A stretch of 9,715 nucleotides of DNA from JAFARE01 sp035566535 (GTDB lineage: Bacteria > Chloroflexota > Dormibacteria > Aeolococcales > Aeolococcaceae), in NCBI GenBank assembly GCA_035566535.1, contig DATMRA010000158.1, positions 1-9,715 of the forward strand. Direction: 5' to 3'. Position 1 is the first letter of the stretch, and every line of letters starts with the position of its first letter. A program made the translations under genes and the position numbers. Positions 1 through 5,801 of the stretch are shown piece by piece. A model generated the notes under the pieces. It had not been told where the DNA came from and did not search any database. It worked only from the letters and a program-made list of their open reading frames with translations.

Positions 1-138
1 GTCGAGGGGACCCTGCAGGTCGAGCTCGGGAGGATCAACGTGGTAGTGGCCACGGTCACCGCGCTCGATTCGGACGGGCACCCGCTGCCATCGAACTCAC
101 CACCCGTGGCCGCACCTCCATCGCACGACTTTCGCTAG
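1..138 (+). CDS. C-terminal fragment of an unrecognised protein (5' end outside window)
   Basis: Frame 1 is open from the first base to a TAG stop at 136-138 and gives 45 residues with no start, so this is the tail of a gene that begins upstream. The first ~30 codons nearly all end in G or C, like the confirmed genes here, which supports real coding. The bias weakens in the last ~15 codons, where the protein becomes Pro/Ser/Ala-rich (SPPVAAPPSHDFR end) and is probably a disordered tail. The preceding part (QVELGRINVVVATVTALD) could be a beta strand pair. I do not recognise a family. It lies 41 nt upstream of the annotated start of the S49 protease on the same strand, so the two could be co-transcribed. 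Confidence 0.5.
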   Translation, partial: VEGTLQVELGRINVVVATVTALDSDGHPLPSNSPPVAAPPSHDFR

Positions 139-179
139 CCGAAGAACGCCGCGCGTTGCCCCTCGCTTAGCATGGCTGC

Positions 180-1010
180 ATGCTCGCCGAGCGCCGCATG
201 AGCGATCGCTTCGAGCGGCTCACCGATCGCCGCCGCATCGCCATCGTGCCTGTGCGCGGCGTGATCGGAGGCGCCGTGCGCACCGACGACCTCTTGCGCA
301 CGCTCGGAGCTGCGCGCCGGAACCCGCGCTTCAAGGCCGTGCTGCTGGAGATCGACTCACCCGGCGGCGCCGCAACCGCGTCGGAAATGCTCTACGTCGC
401 GGTCAAGCGCCTCGCCGCAGTCAAGCCGGTCGTCGCGTGGATTCGCGGCACCGGGGCCTCGGGCGCCTACTTCCTCGCCTGCGGCGCCACCCGGATCCTG
501 TCCTTCCCCAGCGCCATCGTCGGCTCCATCGGGGTCATCAGCGTCCGCCCAGTTGCGGTCGATGCGCTGCAGCGGCTGGGAGCGCGAATCAACGTCACCA
601 AAACGGGGCAGTTCAAGGACCTGGGCGCTCCGTGGCGCGAGCCCACGGAGGCCGACGAGGCCAAGGAACGAGAGCTGGTCGACGCCATCTTCCGGCGCTT
701 CGTCAGCGCGGTGCGCATGGCGCGCGGGCTCGACGACAACGGCATCGCTCGCGTGACCACCGGCGAGGTGTGGCTCGGCGGACAGGCGGTGGACCTCAAG
801 CTCGTGGACGGGATATCCGAGCACGAAGAAGCAGCCCTTGAAGTGGTTCAGGATCTCGCCGGGCTACCGCACCACCACACGGTTCGTCTGGGTCAAAGGC
901 GCACGCTGCTGCAGCGCTTCGGCGTTCCCGGGGCCGGCATGGGGCCGCCCAGCGAACGCTGGGTTGCGGAGTTGGAGGGCTGGATGCGCGCGCCGCGCGC
1001 GCGGATGTAA
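180..1010 (+). CDS. sppA: SppA-type (S49 family) serine protease, without membrane anchor
   Basis: This is a serine/lysine-dyad peptidase of family S49 (signal peptide peptidase A; ClpP/crotonase fold), a family that degrades leftover signal peptides and other membrane-associated peptides. Numbered from 180, the protein has 276 residues. The LEIDSPGG oxyanion segment is at 57-63. The nucleophile motif GTGASGAYFLACGA has Ser94. Next comes the SFPSAIVGSIGVISV segment, and the TKTGQFKDLG motif gives Lys146 as general base. The Ser-Lys distance of 52 residues equals that in Bacillus subtilis SppA (Ser147/Lys199). The fold ends with the usual WLGGQAVDLKLVDGIS block near 198-213. Unlike typical single-domain SppA proteins it lacks an N-terminal transmembrane helix and starts almost directly with the first core strand (IAIVPVRG). 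The start is uncertain: no clear Shine-Dalgarno precedes ATG 180, and ATG 198 (MSDRFERL) is equally possible. The ATG at 172 is out of frame and soon stops. It converges on the minus-strand group. Confidence 0.92.
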   Translation: MLAERRMSDRFERLTDRRRIAIVPVRGVIGGAVRTDDLLRTLGAARRNPRFKAVLLEIDSPGGAATASEMLYVAVKRLAAVKPVVAWIRGTGASGAYFLACGATRILSFPSAIVGSIGVISVRPVAVDALQRLGARINVTKTGQFKDLGAPWREPTEADEAKERELVDAIFRRFVSAVRMARGLDDNGIARVTTGEVWLGGQAVDLKLVDGISEHEEAALEVVQDLAGLPHHHTVRLGQRRTLLQRFGVPGAGMGPPSERWVAELEGWMRAPRARM

Positions 1011-1023
1011 GCCGAGTCCCCGG

Positions 1024-1728
1024 TTAGCCGCTGCGCGAGCGGTTGAGACGTATGAGACCCAACGTCGTCGCCAGCAGGATGACCACCAAGCCCACCACGA
1101 TCGGCACCACCGGCGGGCCGGTCCCGCCACCGCCGCCGCCACCCGAGCCCTGCTTGGGCACGACCAACGCAAAGTCGCCCAGCCGGGGGGTGGCCGCTTC
1201 GAACGTGTCGCCGCAACCCGCAAGCAGAGTCTTCACGTCCGTCCATGTCGTGCCGTCGAGCCGTTCCAACGTCCGCGCCGGGCTCGTCGCCGTTGCGCGG
1301 AGCAGGAGCGTGGCGCTGTGCGCCGCGTCCACCGGGTTGAGCTGCTTGGCTGAGGCGGTCACTGCGACGATGCGATACACGTTGCCGTCGATGGATCCGT
1401 CCGACGGCTGCGGACCCGGTGGGGATATCGGCGTGATGCTCACAGTGAATGGTTCCGGCGAGACGAAGGTGCCATCGACCAGGAGCAGCTGCGCCTGCGG
1501 CGGGGTCTCAGTGGTCACGACCTCGGAAGTCTGGAAGTTCCCGGTAGTGACGGCCCCATACATCGTGCTGGCCGATGTCGGAGCCGGCGACGAGCCCAGC
1601 GCGCGATACGGGTCGGCGGCGCAGACCCCGTCATAGACCGGGGGAGATGCCGCCGGAGTCACCCGCCACACAACGGTGAGGAGCACGCCGGCGAGGAGCA
1701 GGACGAGGCCGGCGGCTTTCCGGCTCAC
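1024..1728 (-). CDS. Secreted/membrane-anchored protein with poly-Gly, C-terminal TM helix and basic tail
   Basis: This 234-residue protein begins with a signal peptide or anchor: basic SRK, then a hydrophobic run AAGLVLLLAGVLLTVVW, ending near TPAAS. An extracytoplasmic region of about 165 residues follows. It is rich in Thr/Ser/Pro/Val, contains two cysteines (in DGVCAADP and LAGCGDTF) and ends in a beta-looking part (LERLDGTTWTDV, LGDFALVV). Then come a Gly-rich linker (GSGGGGGGGTGPP), a ~20-residue hydrophobic helix (VVPIVVGLVVILLATTLGLI) and the basic tail RLNRSRSG. The tripartite C-terminus resembles bacterial surface-sorting signals, or a plain type I membrane anchor. I chose GTG 1728 because GGAGG lies 6 nt upstream and the start overlaps the stop of the upstream CPBP protease gene as GTGA. 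The ATG two codons earlier (1734) directly abuts GGAGG, which leaves no spacer. I recognise no domain family for the extracellular part. Confidence 0.8.
   Translation of the reverse strand: MSRKAAGLVLLLAGVLLTVVWRVTPAASPPVYDGVCAADPYRALGSSPAPTSASTMYGAVTTGNFQTSEVVTTETPPQAQLLLVDGTFVSPEPFTVSITPISPPGPQPSDGSIDGNVYRIVAVTASAKQLNPVDAAHSATLLLRATATSPARTLERLDGTTWTDVKTLLAGCGDTFEAATPRLGDFALVVPKQGSGGGGGGGTGPPVVPIVVGLVVILLATTLGLIRLNRSRSG
1026..1044. terminator. Weak hairpin between convergent genes
   Basis: Arms AGCCGCT (1026-1032) and AGCGGTT (1038-1044) can pair around a 5-base loop, with one G-T pair. The hairpin sits at the junction of two convergent genes, inside the last codons of the minus-strand gene. 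No T-run follows on either strand, so it is not a canonical intrinsic terminator. Its placement is the only argument that it slows transcription from both sides. Confidence 0.2.
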
Positions 1729-2327
1729 AGCCATCCTCCGGCCAGGTCCGCGAGCGCGTGTGCCACCGCCGGTGCCGTCCACGATCCGGTCAGGAGCCGC
1801 AGGCCGCCGAGCCACAACCCGACCGCGAGGTCGAGGGGCACGGCTCCGACCCCGTACAGCGGGATGTGCATCACCGCGAAGGCAACCGACGTGACGGCGA
1901 GCGCCGTCCGGGGCCCGCGCCACTCCTGGAGCGCTCCGAACAGCGCGCCCCGCAGCAGAGCCTCCTCGGCGACGGCAACAGCGACGACCACCGGCGACCA
2001 CCAGGCGAGCGCTGCGACATTCGCCACGAGCTGCAGGCGCACGCCGGCGCCCAGCCACCAGGCGCCAACCAGGACAACACCTCCGAGCACGCCCGCGGCC
2101 ACGTGTCGCGGGCGGACCGCCCCTGGCCGCCAGCCCGCTGCTCCGGTGAGCGCGAGGAGCGCCGCCACAAACAGCAGCGCTGCCGGCGTGGACGCGGCCA
2201 CGCGGCCGCCTCCGGCCGCCGCCCTCAAGCCCACCGCCCCGGCGAGGCCGACAAGGAGGAGAGCGGAGCGCAACGTTGAATGCGCCGCGTGCGCTCCGAG
2301 ATAGCCTCGACTGGACACGGGGTGCAA
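1725..2327 (-). CDS. CPBP family intramembrane glutamic endopeptidase (Abi/CAAX-protease-like)
   Basis: This is a polytopic membrane protein of about 200 residues with the CPBP (Abi/Rce1-like) motif set intact. EExxxR is at 121-126 (AEEALLRGALFGAL), FxxxH at 150-154 (SVAFAVMHIP) and HxxxD at 190-194 (VAHALADLAGG). These are the expected catalytic glutamate/histidine residues. Hydrophobic segments lie near 21-35, 47-62, 77-93, 100-120, 142-160 and 163-180. CPBP enzymes cleave substrates within or next to membranes; known roles include prenyl-protein processing, bacteriocin self-immunity and C-terminal sorting of surface proteins (myxosortase). The substrate here is unknown. The stop overlaps the next gene's GTG by 4 nt, and that next gene encodes a plausible substrate. 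The start is uncertain: TTG 2327 has only a weak purine stretch directly before it, GTG 2318 has no visible Shine-Dalgarno, and a start within the next ~20 codons is possible. The gene lies 32 nt downstream of the glycosyltransferase gene and is probably in the same operon. Confidence 0.87.
   Translation of the reverse strand: MHPVSSRGYLGAHAAHSTLRSALLLVGLAGAVGLRAAAGGGRVAASTPAALLFVAALLALTGAAGWRPGAVRPRHVAAGVLGGVVLVGAWWLGAGVRLQLVANVAALAWWSPVVVAVAVAEEALLRGALFGALQEWRGPRTALAVTSVAFAVMHIPLYGVGAVPLDLAVGLWLGGLRLLTGSWTAPAVAHALADLAGGWL
1735..1739 (-). promoter_or_regulatory. Shine-Dalgarno that fixes the GTG start at 1728
   Basis: GGAGG on the minus strand lies inside the last codons of the CPBP protease gene, 6 nt before GTG 1728. 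The spacing fits GTG 1728 and is too short for ATG 1734. With the GTGA stop/start overlap it points to translational coupling of the two genes. Confidence 0.6.
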
Positions 2328-2359
2328 TTCTTGCGGCGACCGCGGTCGCGACGGTGTGG

Positions 2360-3895
2360 TCAGCTGGTGCCGGGCGCTGAGCGGGCCATCTGAGGCTCAG
2401 GGCGTATGGGCATTTCGACCTTGGCCGCCGCCAGAACGGGTACCAGCTCGGCCACCGCGCGGGTGGCGGTCTCGAGTGCGGTGGCGTCGAAGCCGCGGGT
2501 GGCATACCGCTCACAGACCACCACCGCCACGACCGTGGCCAGCCCCCCACGACGGTCGACCACCGGCAGGATCATCCGCGACGCCACCTCGATGTTGGTG
2601 CGACGCTGGACCCGGTGCGAGGCTGCCTCCGTAATCACGATCGGGTGGCGGCGGCTGATGGCGTACACGAGCAGCCCCGGAGGCAGAGCAGCAGATGCGT
2701 CGGCACGAGGGGGCAGGACATAGGCGCGGTCCGCGCCCACGTCCGCGGCCAGGCGGGCAAGGCTGGCCTGGACACCCTGGTCGACCGCCACGCTGGCCCA
2801 CACCGACGGACGGCGCGCGACCACTGCCCGATTGACCAGGCCGTTCACCGCCATCGCCACCACAGCAGCCACGGCTCCCGCGGCGAGCACGACTAGGTGC
2901 ACGCCCTCGACCAGCAGCGCGAAGACGCCGAACATGATCGCGCCGGATATGAGCGCCCAGTCGAGGTAGCGACGCAGCCCAGCTCCGCCGCCGCGCCGCT
3001 GATCGGCATACGTCCAGACCCAATTGAGCAGCCCGTTCCACCCGACGCTCACGGCGAATGCGGGCACGAAGGCGACCAGCGGATGCAGGCCGGCCGGGCC
3101 GGCCAGCGCCCACAGCAGCGGCAGGAACACGGCAAGGCCGCTGAACCCGACCAGCGCGAACTTCCAGCGTCGCGCCGAGCCCGGGACGTCCATGAAGAGG
3201 GAGAGCAGGTGCCCGAGGTAGAGAAGCCCTTGGCCCATGCTCGCCTTGCTGGCACCGGCGCCGCGCTGCGCCTGCATCAGCGGCACATCGACCACGTGCA
3301 GCCCGGGAACGCACACCAGCAGCTCGAGCAGGATCTTGAAGCCGACCGGCCGGAACTCGATACCGTCGATGATCGAGCGGCGGCAGAGAAAGAAGCCCGA
3401 GAGCGGGTCCGTGCTCAGCCGGGCCTCGACGAAGAGCAAGCGCGCCGTGGCAGTCGCACCCCGGCTCACGAACCGGCGCACGGCGCCGTCGAGCCCCTCC
3501 CGGCTCCCACCCGCGGCGTAGCGGCTGGCGACCACCAGGTCGGCGCCCGCGTCGCCCTCCGCGAGCAGGCGCGGGATCAGCTCGGGCGGGTGCTGGAGAT
3601 CAGCGTCCATGACGCAGACCCAGCGGCCCCGGGCCATGCGAAGTCCCGCGACCACCGCCGTGCTCAGGCCCCCCTGGCGGTCGTCGCCCTGGCGGAACAG
3701 GTACCGGACGGAACCGGTCGCGCGTTCCAGGTCGGCTATCCGGTCCGGGGTCTCGTCGTCACTGTCGTCGACGAAGCAGATCTCGTAGGGGACGCCGTCG
3801 AGGGCCGCCCGAAGGCGATCCCCGAGCGGGCCGATGTTCCCTGCCTCGTTTCGCGTGGGGACGACCACGCTCACCACCGGGCTTGGGGACGGCAC
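2360..3895 (-). CDS. GT2 polyprenol-phosphate glycosyltransferase fused to GtrA domain and C-terminal GAF-like domain
   Basis: This is a 511-residue three-part protein. Residues 1-235 are a family 2 glycosyltransferase of the dolichol-phosphate-mannose synthase/GtrB type, with VSVVVPTRNEAGNI, VDDSDDET, the metal-binding DADLQHPPE at 97-105 and the RGAGASK motif at 211-217. Such enzymes move a sugar from a nucleotide donor to a membrane polyprenyl phosphate. Residues ~242-360 are a GtrA-like domain with four predicted helices and the typical WNGLLNWVWTYADQR stretch (286-300). GtrA proteins are thought to help flip the lipid-linked sugar. Residues ~368-495 look like a GAF fold (VQASLARLAADVGADRAYVL, then SRMILPVVDRRGGLATVVAV, then an ATALETATRAVAELVPVLAA helix). 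GT2-GtrA fusions are known, but the GAF-like part is unusual. The start is GTG 3895 with GGGAA just upstream. It is probably the first gene of the minus-strand group. The sugar cannot be told from sequence. Confidence 0.88.
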   Translation of the reverse strand: MPSPSPVVSVVVPTRNEAGNIGPLGDRLRAALDGVPYEICFVDDSDDETPDRIADLERATGSVRYLFRQGDDRQGGLSTAVVAGLRMARGRWVCVMDADLQHPPELIPRLLAEGDAGADLVVASRYAAGGSREGLDGAVRRFVSRGATATARLLFVEARLSTDPLSGFFLCRRSIIDGIEFRPVGFKILLELLVCVPGLHVVDVPLMQAQRGAGASKASMGQGLLYLGHLLSLFMDVPGSARRWKFALVGFSGLAVFLPLLWALAGPAGLHPLVAFVPAFAVSVGWNGLLNWVWTYADQRRGGGAGLRRYLDWALISGAIMFGVFALLVEGVHLVVLAAGAVAAVVAMAVNGLVNRAVVARRPSVWASVAVDQGVQASLARLAADVGADRAYVLPPRADASAALPPGLLVYAISRRHPIVITEAASHRVQRRTNIEVASRMILPVVDRRGGLATVVAVVVCERYATRGFDATALETATRAVAELVPVLAAAKVEMPIRPEPQMARSAPGTS

Positions 3896-3935
3896 TTCCC
3901 AAGGATACGGTCAATCTCACCGCTGCCCCGCTCCC

Positions 3936-3963
3936 TTGCGGGCGAGTACGCGCTGCATATACT
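3936..3963 (+). promoter_or_regulatory. Candidate promoter for the mce operon
   Basis: TTGCGG (3936-3941), a 16-base spacer and TATACT (3958-3963, one mismatch to TATAAT) form a sigma70-like promoter facing the mce operon. It would leave a leader of about 150 nt before the GTG start at 4119. The -10 hexamer is one of the few AT-rich spots in the region and overlaps the left arm of an inverted repeat. The -35 is weak apart from TTG. This is a pattern match only. Confidence 0.4.
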
Positions 3964-3997
3964 TCCTCTCGCTGCAGCCAGGGAGGCGGGGTATATG
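3956..3997. repeat. AT-tipped inverted repeat in the divergent control region
   Basis: CATATAC (3956-3962) and GTATATG (3991-3997) are perfect inverted copies. The pairing can extend inward, allowing G-U pairs in RNA and one mismatch, to arms 3956-3970 and 3983-3997 around a ~12-base centre. The left arm overlaps the candidate plus-strand -10, and the right arm overlaps a possible minus-strand -10 (CATATA, 3997-3992, with TTGCAC at 4020-4015 and a 17-base spacer). This is a plausible operator for a dimeric regulator or a leader hairpin. Confidence 0.4.
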
Positions 3998-4020
3998 AAG
4001 GGGAGCGAGCCCCGGTGCAA
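3992..4020 (-). promoter_or_regulatory. Possible promoter for the glycosyltransferase group
   Basis: Read on the minus strand, TTGCAC (4020-4015), a 17-base spacer and CATATA (3997-3992, three of six consensus bases) could drive the GT2-GtrA gene, with a leader of about 90 nt. The -10 is poor. It is proposed mainly for its position and for its overlap with the inverted-repeat arm. Confidence 0.25.
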
Positions 4021-4118
4021 GCTTTGACCCCGTTTGAGCGTCTTGAGTCTCGAGGCCATGGGTCGACATTTGCATTCGCGCAGGCGGCAGATGGGGACGC
4101 TGAGGGGACGTCCAGCTA

Positions 4119-4898
4119 GTGGCTAGTCGCGCCCGCAAGGGCCTGGTGACGCTCGGCGATCAGTCCATCCTCTTCGCCGCGGCCGTCCGCGGCATCTTCC
4201 GGCGGCCGTTTTACCTGGCCGAGTTCCTGGAGCAGTGCCGCTTCATCCTCGGCGCCTGCTTCGTGCCCCTCCTCCTGACCGGCCTCGGCTGGGGGACGAT
4301 CGTGGCCCTCGAGGCGGGCAACTTCTTCAAGCTCGCCTCGGCGGAGTGGCGCATCGGCGGTTTCATGGTGCTGGCCAACGTGCGCGAGTTCGCACCGGTG
4401 GCCACCGGCCTGATGGTCGCGGCCGTGTGCGGCACCGCGATCACGGCCGACCTGGGCGCCCGGAAGGTCCGTGACGAGCTCGAGGCCCTGGGCGTGATGG
4501 GGATCTCGAACATCCTCTTCATCGTCGTGCCTCGTTTCCTGGCGCTGGCTTTCATGACGGCCCTCTACAACATCCCGATGATCGCCTTCACCTGCCTGAG
4601 TGGCTATCTGGCGAGCCTCGTGCTGGTCGGCGTGAACAGCGGTGCGTTCATCAGCACGTTCTTCACCCAGGGCACGCTCCAAGACCTGTACGGCGGTGAG
4701 ATCAAGTGCATCGTCTTCGGCATGCTCATCGCAACCATCTGCTGCTACAAGGGCATCACGGCGCGCGGTGGAGCGGAGGGCGTGGCGCGCGCCGTCCACC
4801 AGGCGGTGGTCGCGTGCTTCGTGAGCATCCAGATCTTCGAGTACCTGTACACACCGACGGTGCTGGCGCTGTTCCACACCAACAACGTGTTGCGATAA
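4119..4898 (+). CDS. yrbEA: MlaE/YrbE-family permease, first of two (YrbEA type)
   Basis: This 259-residue integral membrane protein is one of two permease subunits of an MCE-type ABC transporter that moves lipids or sterol-like substrates across the cytoplasmic membrane. The family's signature cytoplasmic helix is clear at 104-129 (CGTAITADLGARKVRDELEA, then LGVMGI), followed by VVPRFLALAFMTALYNIP. Hydrophobic segments lie near 42-65, 82-105, 130-158, 160-172, 195-210 and 225-250. The length matches typical YrbE proteins (about 255-290). The GTG start at 4119 is the first start after an in-frame TGA at 4101-4103. A GAGGGG lies 11 nt upstream, which is a somewhat long spacing. It is the first gene of the mce operon, and the second permease begins 3 nt after its stop. 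Long open frames antisense to it are GC-driven shadows. Confidence 0.95.
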   Translation: MASRARKGLVTLGDQSILFAAAVRGIFRRPFYLAEFLEQCRFILGACFVPLLLTGLGWGTIVALEAGNFFKLASAEWRIGGFMVLANVREFAPVATGLMVAAVCGTAITADLGARKVRDELEALGVMGISNILFIVVPRFLALAFMTALYNIPMIAFTCLSGYLASLVLVGVNSGAFISTFFTQGTLQDLYGGEIKCIVFGMLIATICCYKGITARGGAEGVARAVHQAVVACFVSIQIFEYLYTPTVLALFHTNNVLR

Positions 4899-4901
4899 GC
4901 C

Positions 4902-5750
4902 ATGGCTATTGCAACTCCGGTCCGCCCGGCACCTGCGCCAATCGAGAAGCCGCAGCGCGCCCCGGCGCACGGCATCCGCGGACAGGTGGAAACGCTTGGC
5001 AAGATCGTCAACTTCGCCAGCGGCGCCATCGCGCACATCCCGCAGTCGACGCGCTACATGCGCGAAGTCTGGTGGTATGCGGCATTCCTCGCCATCGGCT
5101 CGACCCCGGTCGCGCTGGTGCTCACCTACTTCACCGGCAGCGAATGCAGCGTCGAGGCGTACTACTCGCTTTCGCAGATCGGCGCCCAGTCACTCGCGGG
5201 TGTCTTCAACGCGATCTGCGACACGAGGGAGATCACGCCCCTGTTCTTCGGGTTCGCCATCGGCGCGAAGGTGGGCTGTGGTCTTGTCGCAGAGCTGGGC
5301 ACCATGCGCGTCAACGAGGAGATCGACGCCCTCGAAGTCATGGGGATTCCCAGCAAGATCTATCTGGTCAGCACGCGCATGCTCGCGTGCTTCATCGTGC
5401 TGCCGTTCATGTACCTGCTGTCGCTGGGCATCTCGTACGTGGGCTCGTACGTCGTGCAGATGTACCAGATCCCCGCGGGTACCATCTCGAGCGGCGTCTA
5501 CGGCGACTACTTCTATCGCTTCATCAACGTCGAGGACCTGCTCTTCTCGATGATCAAGGCGGTGGTGTTCGCCTTCCTCATCGTGTGTGTGGCCGTGTAC
5601 TACGGGTACAACGTGACGGGGGGAGCGGTGGGGATAGGCAAAGCTGTGGCCAAAACCATGGCCGTCTCCCTGGTGGTGACAGTTGTGGTGAATGCATTAC
5701 TCACGCAGGTGTTCTGGGGTACCAACCCCAACCTGCCCATTCAGATCTGA
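4902..5750 (+). CDS. yrbEB: MlaE/YrbE-family permease, second of two (YrbEB type)
   Basis: This 282-residue protein is the partner permease, expected to pair with the upstream YrbE and sit on the ATPase in the cytoplasmic membrane. The signature helix is at 126-149 (CGLVAELGTMRVNEEIDALE, then VMGI). A second segment at 158-190 (TRMLACFIVLPFMYLLSLGI, then SYVGSYV) and the conserved GYNVTGGAVGIGKAVAKTMA near 235-254 also fit MlaE. The N-terminus carries a ~25-residue Pro/Ala-rich leader (MAIATPVRPAPAPIEKPQRA) before the amphipathic interface helix, a region the first permease lacks. The start ATG 4902 follows the upstream stop after only 3 nt and has no good Shine-Dalgarno, so translation probably depends on coupling. 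Two divergent YrbE copies in tandem are the actinobacterial mce arrangement, unlike the single MlaE of the proteobacterial mla operon. Confidence 0.95.
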   Translation: MAIATPVRPAPAPIEKPQRAPAHGIRGQVETLGKIVNFASGAIAHIPQSTRYMREVWWYAAFLAIGSTPVALVLTYFTGSECSVEAYYSLSQIGAQSLAGVFNAICDTREITPLFFGFAIGAKVGCGLVAELGTMRVNEEIDALEVMGIPSKIYLVSTRMLACFIVLPFMYLLSLGISYVGSYVVQMYQIPAGTISSGVYGDYFYRFINVEDLLFSMIKAVVFAFLIVCVAVYYGYNVTGGAVGIGKAVAKTMAVSLVVTVVVNALLTQVFWGTNPNLPIQI

Positions 5751-5791
5751 TTTGAGATGAACGTGTACAGTCGCTCAAGTGAAAACGGGGC

Positions 5792-5797
5792 AGGTGG
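5792..5797 (+). promoter_or_regulatory. Shine-Dalgarno favouring ATG 5802 for the ATPase
   Basis: AGGTGG within a G-rich run lies 4 nt before ATG 5802. No comparable site precedes the upstream in-frame ATG at 5757. The codons between the two (for example AGT, TCA, AGT, GAA, GCA, GGT, GGA) are only about half G/C-ending, while codons after 5802 are strongly G/C-ending. Both facts argue that translation starts at 5802. Confidence 0.55.
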
Positions 5798-5801
5798 GGG
5801 A

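Noticed and set aside
985..1004. GC-alternating palindromic stretch at the 3' end of sppA
   Set aside because: GCGCGCG-CC-GCGCGCG type sequence can form a hairpin but encodes the in-frame RAPRAR end and has no T-run. It is likely compositional.
1729..2550. Upstream extension of the 1024-1728 minus-strand frame to 2550
   Set aside because: It reads antisense or out of frame through the CPBP gene and the end of the glycosyltransferase gene, both of which have clear family motifs. The product is Arg/Gly-rich low complexity, typical of GC shadow frames.
2897..4027. Long plus-strand open frame (376 codons) opposite the glycosyltransferase gene
   Set aside because: It is fully antisense to a gene with recognised GT2 and GtrA motifs. 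Its composition (His/Gln/Arg/Glu-rich) matches a high-GC shadow and shows no family motif.
4058..4126. 22-codon upstream ORF (MGRHLHSRRRQ...) overlapping the yrbEA start
   Set aside because: It could be a leader peptide because it ends 7 nt past the GTG start, but its ribosome site (GAGG, 2 nt away) is badly spaced and the length is within chance. Conservation would be needed.
4116..5036. Minus-strand open frame (306 codons) opposite yrbEA/yrbEB
   Set aside because: It is antisense to two conserved permeases and has a His/Asp/Arg/Glu-rich shadow composition without hydrophobic core or motifs.
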